The notes under the pieces are model-generated. The model did not search any database. It was not told the DNA's origin and saw nothing but the letters and a program-made list of their open reading frames with translations. From the NCBI GenBank assembly GCA_029532625.1, contig JARFXM010000007.1, forward strand, positions 806,001 to 870,000: a stretch of DNA of 64,000 nucleotides. The letters run 5' to 3'. This document shows, piece after piece, positions 1 to 12,100 of the stretch. Made by a program: the position numbers and the translations under genes. Within the stretch, counting starts at the first letter, position 1. Every line of letters begins with the position of its first letter. Source of the stretch: Lomentospora prolificans. Taxonomy: Eukaryota > Ascomycota > Sordariomycetes > Microascales > Microascaceae.

Positions 1-1763
1 CAACCCCACGACAATGTGCCTAAAAAACGTCTCGAGGTGTGTAATACTACGTATTATTAGTTGCAATAGCCCATCAAAAATACGAACGCATCAATGCCTT
101 GAATTTGCGGTCTGATGTCGTTGTTACGACAATGGTCTTCAATGGCGAGGTGGGATATCCTGATTTAGCAAAGAGCAGCGACAAGTATCGGCTAGAATTA
201 TCCGAGCTTATGAGATCCTCCGAATCGACATACACACCCGACAGTCTCATGGTTGGACCTATCATATCCCAGGCCTGGTTCCATGTGCTTTGGTTTTGTG
301 GGCAAGTCGGATACCGTTCTCAAGCTGAAGGGCAGAAACAAGGCACCTTCATGGGGGGTAAGCACGAGTTTTCTCCCCTAATTGGGATACAATATTTTCC
401 ATGGCTGGGAAGGATATCATGCTAATAATAAGGGTTGAATCTTCGATAAGATGTGACACACCAGCCAGCGGATAATTGCATTTCCCACCCAAGCGCTGGA
501 TAGAGTGAAGGGAAGGTGGCATTATAGGATATCCTCTTCTATCCTGGCCAGCCAGGCGTTCGAGAAAAATTTGTGGAGTGGGCCCGCCAGCTAAATCCGG
601 CAACATGCATATCAGCATCCAGGACAAGATCTGCAATTTCCTCGGTCAAGTCAGCCAATCCCGCCCACTCCCGTGCGCCACAATTCGCGACCCGCAGTTT
701 CTAGCGCAGTGCCTCCCATGGCGTTTCCAGGGTTCATGGCTGTGATGGTAACGCAAGAGATAAGAGAACTTCAGCTTCTATCGTGCCATGCGTGGGAGGC
801 ACGAATCCGGAACCCGACATGCGGCCAGATGCTCCCCCATCTCCTCTAGCTTCAAGCATATATTGGCTCGGGAGCCGCCGACACCCACTCCTGGGACTGG
901 CTCGCTTCCGGTTTTGTCTGGGGAATGCGTCCGAGCTTCTGAAGCCGCAGGACGCTTTCGACCAGATTGGACGCCGGCGATTGCGCTGAATGGAGCGCAG
1001 ATGGCTGTTGTCGATTGCCTATCTCAGGGGCAGCCTCCCTTATCACCGATATCTCTAGTCAATAGCTCTATTTCTGATTTCCTAACGGAACGGGTTATTA
1101 TGCCACATCCAATTTTACATCAGATTGTACGACACGCGACAATAGGGAATTGAAGGCATGTGATGCGCTCAAGATGTTTAGACCACCTCGTAACTACATG
1201 TCATCGGACGAAAGGGTTCGCACTAGTCCTTATCTTGGACTCGGCTCCGTGGGATGCCAAGCCCAGTGGTGGCTTTCATTTTGTGATCTCTTTTTGGTGG
1301 GTTCGGAGTTACCATGTGGCTGTCACCCCCACAAGCACAACACACGCCAGCAGTACTTGGAGATTTCAACTCTAACCCGATCCACACCCACCTCCGAAGT
1401 CGCCCAACAGCGAAAATAGCTGCGTCTGATGAGACTGGAGCGACTCTTGCCCACGAGCCAATGGGCCTCGGCGAGATAGCCAGCCAGTCCGTCCTTATCT
1501 CTTACCAACCCCACTAATCCGCCCACTGTATCGCCCCAGGAGCCCATTCTCGCACGCGACTTGGGGACCGGGGTGGGTGGGTGAGGCGAGTGCAGAATAA
1601 TTTTTTTTTTTTTCCCCTTCTCTAGTGTGTAATGTATATCGCCCGCGCATATATGCTTCGATGCCCACATCGCGAGCTCTCCAGCTCTTACTCTCTCGCG
1701 TCTCTTCGAGCAGTCTCGAACTGGCCTCGCCTACGTCTTTCTCTTTAACTTCCATCCTCCAAG
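1..1763. other. 5' flank of azgA with no confident gene
   Basis: No gene can be defended here. A plus-strand frame open from the window edge region to about 425 reads like protein (acidic, with a VGYPDLAKSSDKYRLEL stretch at about 160-210) and may be the 3' remnant of a gene cut by the window edge or decayed. I do not recognise it. The last 150 bases before the permease start are pyrimidine-rich, as in many fungal promoters and 5' leaders. Confidence 0.4.
1474..1500. promoter_or_regulatory. Pair of GATA (AreA-type HGATAR) sites upstream of azgA
   Basis: AGATAG at 1474-1479 and its reverse-strand counterpart TTATCT (AGATAA on -) at 1495-1500 lie 16 bases apart and about 265-290 bases before the permease start. 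HGATAR is the known binding site of AreA-type nitrogen regulators, and paired sites are the usual functional form in purine-uptake genes of Aspergillus. Regulation here is an inference, since six-base matches arise easily by chance. Confidence 0.4.
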
Positions 1764-4145
1764 ATGGGCTTCATCGATAACATCAACACCAAGGTCGCCC
1801 AGAGCCCTGTGGGTCGCTGGTTCCGGCTTGAGGGCTCGGGTCATGTACGTTTTTTATTTTCTAATTTTTTTTTCCTCCAACTTTTGCGCGCATCACCAAA
1901 ACGTTTTGGTCGTCAATCCTGTTCCCCTCCTCCGCCACCAAGTCCATGTGATGCGCTGCCCTGTGTCCCTTCATTCGTACCTCGCGAAATCTCGCGCGCG
2001 CAAAAGCCATTGACGTTTTATTCTCAATCATGTAGCCGAAAGAACGCAAGGGATCTCTCTTCTTCACCGAGATCCGCGGCGGCCTTGCTTGCTTCTTCGC
2101 CATGGCCTACATCATTGCTGTCAACGCCTCCATTGTTTCGGATAGCGGTGGCACCTGCGTTTGCGAAGGCGGCGCCGACGATCCTACTTGCACCGACAAC
2201 GCCGATTACTTGATATGTGTCCAGCAGGTCAAGCGCGACGCCGTTACCGCTACTGCTGCCATCTCGGCTCTTGCAACTTTCTGCATGGGCCTCTTTGCGA
2301 ACTTGTGAGTTGCGATCGCATACCTATCCTTCTTTCCAACCATCTCCCAAACCGTCCGTGGAGGTCTTATGTTCGGTTGTGAGGTTGTCGGAGTCCGGAG
2401 GTGGCTGGTCATGCTGACTCGTGTATTGCAGGCCTGTCGGCTTGGCTCCAGGAATGGGTATGTCCGGGTCCCTGCCATAATTTCCCCCCTTCGATTTCTT
2501 CGCCGTACATTTGCGGTTTCTGTCCTGCTCGTATTCGGCGATGTGACGTGAATGCGCGACCCCGCCTTTGCAGCGCTTGTACGCGCTCGCCTGGAGGATT
2601 TGGAGGGTCGGGAACGGGCGGCGACGAAGCTTTTCTAGAAATAAAAAGCAATAAGCTGACGCTTATGTGTGTGGCCAGGTCTCAACGCCTACTTTACCTA
2701 CACCGTTGGTGAGTCGTCGCATCCCCTCCCTCTTCTCGTCCTACCCATGCCATGTGGGTGTGCCGCTCCATGCCACATTCCGCTAATCGCAAATCAAATC
2801 AGTCGGCTTCCACGGTTCGGGCGCCGTTCCCTTCCAGGTTGCCCTCACCGCGATTTTCATCGAGGGTTTCATCTTCTTCGGCCTTGCCGTTCTCGGCATG
2901 CGACAGTGGCTCGCGCGCGCAATTCCGCGGTCCATCAAGCTGGCCACCAGCGCTGGTATCGGTCTGTTCCTCACCCTGATTGGTCTCACCTACAGTGAAG
3001 GTATCGCCCTTGTTGTGGGCGCCACATCGACGCCCCTCGAGCTTGCCGGCTGCTCGCCCGGTAACCGTCTGGAAGATGGAACCTGTCCTGGCTGGGATAA
3101 GATGAGGTATCCCGCCATGTGGGTTGGTATCTTTTGCGGCGGCATCTTCACGACGATTTTGATGCTGTACCGCGTCAAGGGTGCGATTATCGCCGGTATC
3201 GTTCTCGTCAGCATTATCTCGTGGCCCCGGACGACCCCCGTCACGTATTTCCCGTACACGGATGTTGGAAACGATTCGTTCGACTTCTTCAAGAAGGTTG
3301 TCGATTTCCACAAGATTTCCAAGATTCTCAACGTCCAGGAATGGAACATCTCCGGATATGGTGGTCAGTTCGGTCTCGCCCTCATCACCTTCCTCTACGT
3401 CGATATCCTAGACTGCACGGGTACCCTCTACGGTATGGCCCGTTTCGCCGGCCTCATGGACCCCGTCACTCAGGATTTCGAAGGCTCTAGCGTCGCATAC
3501 ATGGTTGACGCCCTCAGCATCTCCATCGGCGCCGTCCTCGGTGTTCCCCCCGTAACCGCGTTCGTCGAGTCCGGCGCCGGTATCTCGGAAGGTGGAAAGA
3601 CCGGTCTCACCGCCATGGTTGCTGGTATCTGCTTCTTCATCTCGATTTTCTTCGCTCCAATCTTTGCTTCGATCCCCCCCTGGGCTACCGGTTGCGTCTT
3701 GATCCTCGTTGGTGCCATGATGGTTCGTGCCGTCACCGAAATTAACTGGAGGTACCTCGGCGACGGCGTCCCCGCCTTCGTCACTATCGCGCTCATGCCT
3801 TTCACCTACTCTATTGCGGATGGTCTTATCGGCGGTATCTGCACCTACATTACCATCAACACCACCGTCTGGCTTATCAAGGTCGCCTCGGGTGGCCGCA
3901 TTGTTCCTCCCAACTACGACGAGCGCGACGGATGGACGTACCGTATCCCCGGTGGCTTCTTCCCTCCTTGGATGCAGCGCATCGCGAAGGGAAAGAAGGA
4001 CTTTTGGAGAGAGGACGCTCCCACTCCTCTCACGCGGATTGCTGTGCAGACCGACGAGGGCACGAACTCGGAGAGGGATGCTCACTCCGAGGTCGAGAAG
4101 AGTGGGGCAGCCACCGCCTCCGCTCAGCCGAAGAAAGAGGAGTAA
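1764..4145 (+). CDS. azgA: AzgA-like adenine/guanine/hypoxanthine permease
   Basis: Plasma-membrane H+/purine symporter of the AzgA-like branch of the nucleobase-ascorbate/NCS2 fold. I assemble five exons: 1764-1844, 2036-2304, 2432-2457, 2679-2708 and 2803-4145. All introns are GT-AG and keep phase, giving 582 residues, the usual AzgA length. Exons 3 and 4 are tiny (26 and 30 nt) and encode PVGLAPGMG and LNAYFTYTV, the conserved 'APGMGLNAYF' region of TM3. Multiple hydrophobic segments follow, with the family core FVESGAGISEGGKTGL encoded near 3560-3620. The C-terminal tail is charged (EVEKSG...QPKKEE) and cytosolic in this family. The start is the first ATG and gives the expected N-terminus (MGFIDNINTKVAQSPVGRWFRLEGSGH). 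GATA sites upstream suggest nitrogen-catabolite control. A second purine permease of a different family lies 8.3 kb downstream. Confidence 0.95.
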
Positions 4146-4504
4146 AGTAAACTAGTGTTCCCGCAGCCTCTATGATGACCATAGCCTGCAGGAAAATGGC
4201 TGAGTAAGACGCTGGAAAACAGCAAAAAGTCCCAAAATTATAAAAAAAACATAGTTACGATAATTTACTCTACCTATATACAGGTATTATATCTAGGATC
4301 CTTCTATCGATATCTAATAATAGCTAGGATTCAGTGATAGTATTAGTATCTATATGAATTCAACCTTGGCTTCCTACCTTCTTTAGTGCTACGATAGAGC
4401 AGTCTAATCGTAGGGTTCTCGTATGGTATCTCTATGCGAGTTCAACCTTAGCTCCCTACCTTCTTCAGTGCTATGATTTAATGATAGTATTAGTATCTGT
4501 GCGA
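4146..4504. other. AT-rich 3' flank of azgA
   Basis: About 360 bases of AT-rich DNA. A stretch near 4376-4470 is imperfectly duplicated: 'ttcaaccttggcttcctaccttctttagtgctacgat' recurs about 77 bases later in diverged form. No gene is seen. Confidence 0.5.
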
Positions 4505-5885
4505 GCCTATTCAACCTTTACCAGCCTATTCAATGCTGGCCAGCCTGTTCAACCTTGTGGCCAGCCCGTTCAACCTTCGCCAGCCCGTTCAATGCTGGCC
4601 AGCCTGTTCAACGCTGGCCAGCCCGTTCAGCGTTAGCCAGCCTGTTCAACCCTTTGGCTAGCCTGTTCAACGCTAGCCAGCCCGTTCAATGCTGGCCAGC
4701 CTGTTCAATATTAGCCAGCCTGTTCAACGCTCGCCAGCCCGTTCAGCCTTCGCCAGCCCGTTCAACCTTCGCCAGCCTGTTCAACCTTCGCCAGCCCGTT
4801 CAACGCTGGCCAGCCTATTCAACCTTCGCCAGCCTGTTCAACCTGCTGGCCAGCCTGTTCAACGCTGGCCAGCCCGTTCAGCGTTGGCCAGCCCATTCAA
4901 CCTTCGCCAGCCTATTCAACCTGCTGGCCAGCCCGTTCAACGTTCACCAGCCCGTTCAATGCTGACCAGCCTGTTCAGCATTAGCCAGCCCATTCAACCT
5001 TCGCCAGCCCATTCAGCGTTAGCCAGCCCGTTCAACCTTCACCAGCCCGTTCAATGCTGACCAGCCTGTTCAGCATTAGCCAGCCCATTCAACCTTCGCC
5101 AGCCCATTCAGCGTTAGCCAGCCTGTTCAACCTTTGCCAGCCTGTTCAGCGTTAGCCAGCCTGTTCAACCTTTGCCAGCCTGTTCAACCTTTGCCAGCCT
5201 GTTCAGCGTTAGCCAGCCTGTTCAACCTTTGCCAGCCTGTTCAACCTTCACCAGCCCATTCAACGCTGGCCAGCCTGTTCAACCTTATGGCCAGCCTGTT
5301 CAACCTTATGGCCAGCCTGTTCAACCTTCACCAGCCCGTTCAACGCTGGCCAGCCCATTCAACCTTCGCCAGCCTATTCAACCTGCTGGCCAGCCCGTTC
5401 AACCTTCACCAGCCCGTTCAACGCTGGCCAGCCTGTTCAGCGTTAGCCAGCCTGTTCAACCTTCACCAGCCCGTTCAACGCTGGCCAGCCCATTCAACCT
5501 TCGCCAGCCTATTCAACCTGCTGGCCAGCCCGTTCAACCTTCACCAGCCCGTTCAACGCTGGCCAGCCCGTTCAGCGTTGGCCAGCCCGTTCAACCTTCG
5601 CCAGCCCGTTCAGCCTTCGCCAGCCCGTTCAACCTTCGCCAGCCCGTTCAACGCTGGCCAGCCCATTCAGTGTTAGCCAGTTCGTTCAGCGTTGGCCAGC
5701 CCATTCAACCTTCGCCAGCCCATTCAATGCTGGCCTGCCTATTCAACCTTCGCTAGCCTGTTCAATGTTGGCCAGCCTATTCAGCGTTAGCTAGCCCGTT
5801 CAACCTTCGCCAGCCCATTCAGCATTGGCCAGCCCGTTTCAACCTTCGCCAGCCTGTTCAACGCTGGCCAGCCTATTCAACCTTT
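4505..5885. repeat. 19-bp minisatellite, roughly 70 tandem units
   Basis: The array is built on a 19-bp unit of the form gccagcctgttcaacgctg. Variants alternate cctg/cccg/ccca/ccta before ttca, with internal aacctt, aacgct, agcgtt or agcatt. Occasional units carry a 3-base insertion (cctgctggccag). Higher-order copying is visible: a block beginning near 4956 recurs about 92 bases later, and a block beginning near 5321 recurs about 136 bases later. Because 19 is not a multiple of 3, each frame cycles through the unit in 57 bp and yields a 19-residue peptide repeat, so long stop-free frames appear in all three plus frames. These are not evidence of a protein. The array ends at an AT-rich border near 5885. 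Confidence 0.95.
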
Positions 5886-7076
5886 TATAGGCACCTTCCT
5901 TAAAGGAAAAATAGATAAAAGTTACAAAATATGACCTGGATTTATAGTTAAATAGAGAGGCAATAAGGTACTGTGGGGTAGATCGCAACCGTGAAAGTGA
6001 AGTGGATCCTCGATGTCCCTTGACTGTCACCTTTTGCGGGCAGTTATCTGGCGTGGGTACAGGAGGGCTACAACTTGTGCACACTTTTTGGTATCTTGCA
6101 AGTGTCTGGATAAGCTGTAACGCACCGAAAAAAAACGAAAAAATACCTGTAGAGTACCAAAAATTTGCGGAAACATTTTACAGTTAATATAAGAAGAAGA
6201 AGAAGATGGGACAGGGGAAGGTTGCTCGGTATAGCGTCATTAGTTGTAAGATAAAATGGTCTCCGAAGATGAAAAGTGTACGAGATTTTGGTTAGCGCTT
6301 TTGGGGGTCTCTTGTCTTCTGGCCGGGCTTCGGCTCAGCTGGCGGTGCATCAACCCCAGCCCCCATCAGCCCTCAATGAGTCTTGCTCAGCTTTTCTGCT
6401 CAACCCTTTGGCAGAGCAGACCACCTCCAACCCTGCTGGTCCTAATTCTGGGTATCTTTCCATTGTCGCTTGTTCGTTTCTGCCAATATAATAAATAAAT
6501 CCACACATTATCGAAGCCTTAATTGAGGACTAGCTTTGCAGCCTTCATTTATGATCGGGGACTAATAGAACTTGGCCTGGGTGGTATATGGACGACTTGG
6601 AAGTCAATCCTAGTTAAGCTTAACCGAAAGCAGAATCGTGTATTCCTGTGACGCATACACTTCGGAAGTGACAGATCCATGGATCTATAGCCTACGGGTT
6701 CCACCGTCCCAGCTTTCGACTCACTTTTGCGGGACGCCGCGGAAGCCGCGGAAGCATAAAGGTGGATCATTCCGCGGGTATAATCTCTCGATCTAGGCGC
6801 GCTACAGTCGTGATATATGTTGGTCAATATTAGCGCGAGATATGGATGGTTGCTGGGAGCTCCGTAATTTCTGGTACGAGCGACTTGGCTTTCTGATCAG
6901 AGATCTCATTTTCGTAACGACGTAGGATTTATAGCCGATGATATTCCCTCCTTGCCGGGTAGGGTATGTAGTGTCAAGCTTTCATCACTCCAGGCCTTAG
7001 GTTTTGTCTCTTATCTTGTCTCCTCGCGTGTGGATATCTAAATACCTTTTACTTCCGGCTTTGCTGCACTATCAAT
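5886..7076. other. AT-rich accessory DNA with no gene
   Basis: Low-complexity AT-rich DNA with a short (GAA)n run near 6191-6205. There are only short, unconvincing frames on either strand. I see no recognisable domain. Confidence 0.5.
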
Positions 7077-7613
7077 ATGCCTGTCACATTCAAGCGCGAG
7101 CCCGCATTTCATCAATCCCACCTCTGTCGGAGAAGATCGTGGAGGCTCCGCCTCAGATCTTTCTAGGTAAGAACAGCACACCAAATCTACATTAGAAAAA
7201 TATACATGGCATCTGCGGATTCGCTTAAAGACAGGTGATGTTTTTGGAACCTACCCTGCTAAAGCTGCGAACCCGCTCACTGCAACCATGTTCATGCTTC
7301 AGGCAACGGAAAAGCCTGTACCGGCACCTACTTTTGAGTATGATGAAGCCGGCATTGTGGTCAAAGGTATAACCACTCCTTTAAAAGCTTTCCATTATGA
7401 GACCGAGGGTGTAATAATGTGTACAATCCTATCAAGAGGCTAGCATCAACACCTATTTTCATCAGAACATTTGTGATTAACGACGAAACGGGCGCGACTG
7501 TCACTGTGAATGCCACTGGAGATAGGTACTGGATCGCGCGCGATAGCACCATTTCCTTTTCTACGGGCCCCATTCTGTGTGCTCAAGACTTAGCGAGTTA
7601 TAGCAAAATTTGA
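7077..7613 (+). pseudogene. Relic of an EutQ-like cupin gene
   Basis: Pieces of a small beta-barrel cupin protein lie in different frames. An ATG at 7077 opens MPVTFKREPAFH. The neighbouring frame holds SEKIVEAPPQIFLGKN (about 7127-7180). Then come VFGTYPAKAANPLTATMF and PVPAPTFEYDEAGIVVKG (about 7239-7366), and finally NDETGATVTVNATGDRYWIARD and STISFSTGP (about 7478-7572). The order and spacing match one ancestral reading frame interrupted by frameshifts or a lost intron. The 'EYDE...VV+KG' and 'G+++WI+RGSTI+F' patterns are those of EutQ-type cupins. The gene cannot be translated as it stands. It is the first of three adjacent relics. Confidence 0.6.
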
Positions 7614-8319
7614 GTTGGGATGATTTCTACGAAGACGGAGCAGAGTCAAGGGGTCGACATTGGGAAGGAAAGGTCAAGTTTATAAGTATTATCGTAAAAT
7701 ACGTTCTAGCTCACACTGTCACTAGGGAGAAGCCGCTAAGTATCATGAGAGCCAATGAGAAGGTTGTATTATAAGGATTAGAACCACAACTGTGAAAAGT
7801 ACTGAGAGCGAGCTTTCCAAGGATCAGCATCGGTTAAGACCATGCGGACAACTGTGAGGATGTGAGTTAAATTGTCTTTGCTATTGTATTAGGCAATTTT
7901 GTATAGTTATTTTAGATGCACGCAGTTAAGTGTATCGAAGGACTGAGTAGAGTGGTGATGAGACATGTGATTACAAGCTAGTTGGCTATTGAAACAGATA
8001 AAAGCTCATGGACACTTACTACAATAGATCTTCGGCAAGGGTTAGATGGAAAGAAATAGGTTAAACATGGGTTCTGTACAGGCTTCTCCTATATTCGATG
8101 GCGTGCAGTTTCAGTCGTCCCTACGGGCTACGTACAGCTGTCGCTGCAATGGAAGAAGCGATATAGAAAGATTGGGCTACCGAATGTACCAAGTCTCGGG
8201 CTCAGGTAACCTAACCGCGAAGACACTACCACCCGCAAGACTCTAGTCATAACGAGTTATCACATCCGGCGACAAGCCAGAAATGTAGTGTAGAGTGTCT
8301 GTGAACAGTTAATTAATCG
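7614..8319. other. Spacer between relic genes
   Basis: AT-rich, with short frames only. It may contain decayed 5' parts of the aminotransferase relic, but I cannot align anything here by eye. Confidence 0.4.
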
Positions 8320-8680
8320 CATAGCCGTCTAGACCTTGGTTAGAACTTCTCTGGCAAGCCGAATGTATACTCGTTCTCCTCTGTATTGCGAAATGTCACG
8401 AAAGATGATACTAAGCGGAGCGAATAAAATATGGTATTCGAAGGTGGGCACCACGGCGGCACCCTCTCTTTTATGCACAAAGACAACCCTACTCAGGTCC
8501 CACACCGATACGTGTATGGCCGTTTCAATGACATGGGATACACCAGATCCAAACTCTCCGACGACGTTGGTGTCATCATCGCAGAGCCCGTGCTATTAGG
8601 AGGGGAAGGGATGCTACTCCCGGCGAAGGACTTTTTGCAACTCCTGCGCGGCGAGGCCGGCAAGATATGCTGGTAACCCG
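8320..8680 (+). pseudogene. Fragment of a class III aminotransferase (GSA-aminomutase-like)
   Basis: A stop-free stretch from 8431 to 8676 encodes VFEGGHHGGTLSFMHKDN, then VPHRYVYGRFND, then DDVGVIIAEPVLLGGEGML and AKDFLQLLRGEAG. This is the middle of a PLP-dependent class III aminotransferase fold, where 'Y/HHGG' and 'AxIxEPVxGxxG' are family landmarks. Just upstream, in another frame, N-V-Y-S-F-S-S-V-L-R-N-V-T-K (about 8358-8400) fits the preceding helix, so at least one frameshift separates them. The PLP-binding lysine region and the rest of the C-terminus are missing. This is a truncated relic, abutting the aldolase relic. Confidence 0.6.
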
Positions 8681-8769
8681 TCTTGCAGCGGGTTTGGAGA
8701 GGACGTGGACCTCTCCGCGGGATCTTTTGCGACGGCTTCTAATACCGTCCAGACTCATGTGCATGCTAT

Positions 8770-9105
8770 GGCGGCCTCGTCGCCTATGATTAGTTCGGCG
8801 GGGTTGTACTTGTGGAAGAAAAGGGCCTTCGCATTGCCAAGATGCTCGGGAGCAAAAAGGCTGCCATCCTAGCGAACCACGGCACGCCGGGCAAGTCGGT
8901 TGAGAGCTGTGTATTCTGGTTTATGGGGCTTGATACTTGCTGTCGTGTTCAGTTCAGCTGCTTTCCGATGCTTCTGCTGTCGGACTGGAAGGAGAGGTAG
9001 TCAAGATCGCCGATGAAGAGGCGGCATACACCTACAAAGCGGTGGGCGATATTAGTGAGCTGGCGGGTTGGTTCTCGGCCCAGATGTCAAGATGGTATTT
9101 TGGGT
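8770..9105 (+). pseudogene. Fragment of a class II aldolase/adducin-family gene
   Basis: Starting near 8770 the frame reads YD(stop)FGGVVLVEEKGLRIAKMLGSKKAAILANHG, then GKSVESCVFWFMGLDTCCRVQ. After a further shift it reads EVVKIADEEAAYTYKAVGDI and GWFSAQ. This is the C-terminal half of a class II aldolase/adducin domain, in which the 'AAILxNHG' strand carries a metal-ligand histidine. The N-terminal half, with the other metal histidines, is gone. An in-frame TAG sits where family members have CAG (Gln), consistent with C-to-T at CpA. Confidence 0.65.
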
Positions 9106-12100
9106 GAAGAGTATTCATGCTGAACGATTTGCGCATCAATATTACTGTTTCGAAAGGTCAGGCTGTGTAAAAATTGTTTTGGTAGTATATATGCAGCGCT
9201 GGTTTCTGGTAGGCTAAAAGGGTGTTGACGATGGCTTCCATTTGCTTCACTCCACAAGCGATCCACGGACAGGAACCATTCTGAGATGGGCATAGAACAA
9301 GACACTCATATCTATAGAGGCAAAATATAGCATATCGAAGAGAGCCCAAATCAAGGTTCAATGGCCTTTCTTTCATGCACTCCGTATGATCTATTCTAGT
9401 CCAAGGCGGCTCGACTTCCTTCCCCAAGCCGGGATGCCTTTCTGAGTGCCGAATTCACAAGCTTGGTTAACCAATAGCTCAAATCGAAACAATCCCACCT
9501 TTTACCTGTTCTCCTTCATGTCAAATGGCACCGGTTTATTCTGAGCCTTCTGGCACCTCACCCTTTATTATAGAGAAACTGACTATACAAAATCGAGGCC
9601 CCCGTTTTGCAAGCTCCAGAGCGTAGGCGGCGCACGTTTCCGCGGTCTAGTCTTCCTCCCTACACCATCGAATTTTGCGTGGTGAACAGCTCCACATGTC
9701 CAGGATCTTCTTCTGCGCGGACGCTTGTGACCAAGTCCAACGAGACCTAATATTTTGTTCCATGTGGTGGGTACTATTTAATTATGTGTTGGCAATTTTA
9801 GCTAGCAATTACGTGAAGATGCTCGACGGATCCGCTCTCCTTAGATGGTAAACCCCCAACTGCGGATTCTCGAAACGGGAAGGACGCACGATATACAATG
9901 TACAATGCATGCGATGATGATAGGGCTGAGGCCTTCCCAGTTCCTCCCTGAATCCGACAAAGCACCGATATTAGCTATCAATCTCGATCAGTCTGCATTA
10001 CACCACAACGTCAGCGTCTCACCTGACTCCCAGTCCCGATCGGGAGCCGCCGTACGAGGTAATTGCCCGATCAGGTCACAGCTATCTATAGAGCCCGATT
10101 TAAGTGTTGCTTGATGCCACCAACGTCGTACTGAACCTGAGAATGACAGGGCGACAAAGCAGCGCAATATCCAAGGCCACGGTTATCTGCAGCAAGCCGC
10201 TCGCGTCCGTGGCAAGGACCACTGTCCGCTGACAAATATTATCCGAGATGGATGGACGGCTATGTTATCTCCCGTATTATATGTATGTCTTGTATTTGCT
10301 GTCGGCCGCCTGCGATGACCCGGATCCCCGCCCCCCACACGCAGCGGATGGAGCTCCCAAGTGCATGGAGGGTCGGGCTTCGATGTATTGGCACATATAC
10401 GTCCTTACGGTGGGGATCCTGTGCCTGTTGTGGAACGTGGGCTCCCAGATTGGGGAGTGGGACCGGGAGCAGATGGGCCTGAACGGGGTTCCTTATCTGC
10501 CAAGCAACAGGCCTTATCAATGTCAGGGTCGACACTTCCGCTTTCGACCATTGGAGGTATTAGCTGAATGGCGAATCCAGCACATGTAAATTCCGACAGA
10601 TGAATGCAATTAACGAATGACCTTGCACACATAAACTGCCCTGATCATGGACCGTTTCCTTCCAAGTTGCTTCGGTGCCGGCCGCGATACTTCGAGGAGC
10701 AGGTATTTTCCGAATCACGACCAATGAAGTATCATTATCTTTAATCTAGGGAAGAAAAATCCCATGGATTTGCCGGTTTCCGGGTCATAGTCTCCTGAAG
10801 TTGAGCAAGCACGTTTGACCCGCGTTAGAACTGGATGGGCGTTTTGCGATAACGATACGAAGCAGAAAACGTTCACCGCGCTGTGGCCTTTTCGAACGGG
10901 GCAGCCCCATTTTTATTTTCACGATAATTCACCAGCACTAACAATCAATTTGGACTATATGTATAAGCCATATGACTAAATTGTGTTCATCCGAGATTTC
11001 CCATGATCGACCACTAACTTGTCACCACGATGACCAAAAGAGTATCTGTGAACTAGGAGAAATCTATAGATCATCATTACCGGAGGCGGACGTCAATTAC
11101 AATAGCCCCATAGATACCCAGTTATTCCCCAAACCAGCTCCACAAAGCTCCCTTCTGCTGGCTGAGTTGGCCGAATTGCCCATTGCAGAACTGTACATCC
11201 GGGCCGACCACCTGGGGTAGCCGGGGCAGTTGCCACATCGAGCCTTGATCCTAGCTGATGCAGCAAACATATGGCATGCACGAAGTGAGCTTGGCAATAT
11301 TTCCCGCCGATATGCATCTCTTGTCGGATTCGATGTCGCTGTCGCTGACAATTCTTGCTGTCGCTAGCATGGTTTGCGCGCGCGCGATAGGTTGTGAATG
11401 GCGAATTTGTCACAATTGTAGATATGCACGGCAATTTGAAACTGAGCGTGTTCTACATCAGCAAATACCTCGACGCCAGGTTGCTTGCGCTTCAACCCCG
11501 GCGGTTAGGAGAGTCCCGATCCTAATAACAACATCAAATATGCGGGTAGCATCCAGATTGAAGATGTGGTGGCTGTGGCTAAGTGTCGAAGCAAACTCAA
11601 GGCTCGAGTCAGGAGGCGGTCCTGAGTACAGCTCTGCGTGTCAGGATGTGAACACCGTCCAAACCCAATGCGCTTTGGAAGGCTAATTGTCACCCAGACC
11701 AAATGAAACACGTTTCGGTCCCTGGGCCACATCTCGCTCTCGCTTGAAGATCGGATCATCAAGCCAGTTTCTATATTCTACGTGCTTACCTCATCTCGAT
11801 GATGACGATGGGGACCTTGGCATGAGCGCACACAAATGGGACAATTGAAAACAATCTAATTCAAAGGATTCCACCTTTGTTCCACAACCCCAAGCAAGGC
11901 TTCCGACCGTGTCTCCCTGTTATCTCGATATCCTGGGCATGGTGAATCCCTCAGGGAAGACTTGTGGGCGACGACGTTGTTATCTTATCTCTTGGCCATC
12001 GGAGCTCGCCGGCTGCTCATTCCTCTTTATCTCTGGCTGCAAGACGCACGTCGAATCTCCAAGACTGGAGCTGTGGGGCCTATTCGGTGCCCCATCGAGG

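Noticed and set aside
3408..4085. Minus-strand frame of 225 residues opposite azgA
   Set aside because: Antisense shadow of the permease; its composition reflects codon bias of the true gene on plus.
4555..5756. Long plus-strand frames rich in ASLFN and QPVQPSPARS repeats
   Set aside because: They are the automatic product of a 19-bp tandem repeat lacking stops in all three frames. No start context, flanking domain or codon bias supports a protein.
4505..5885. CRISPR-like interpretation of the tandem array
   Set aside because: Units are contiguous with no unique spacers, and the genome is eukaryotic.
10248..10589. 113-residue plus frame in the accessory region
   Set aside because: Overlaps equally long frames on both strands and shows no motif; composition is random-like.
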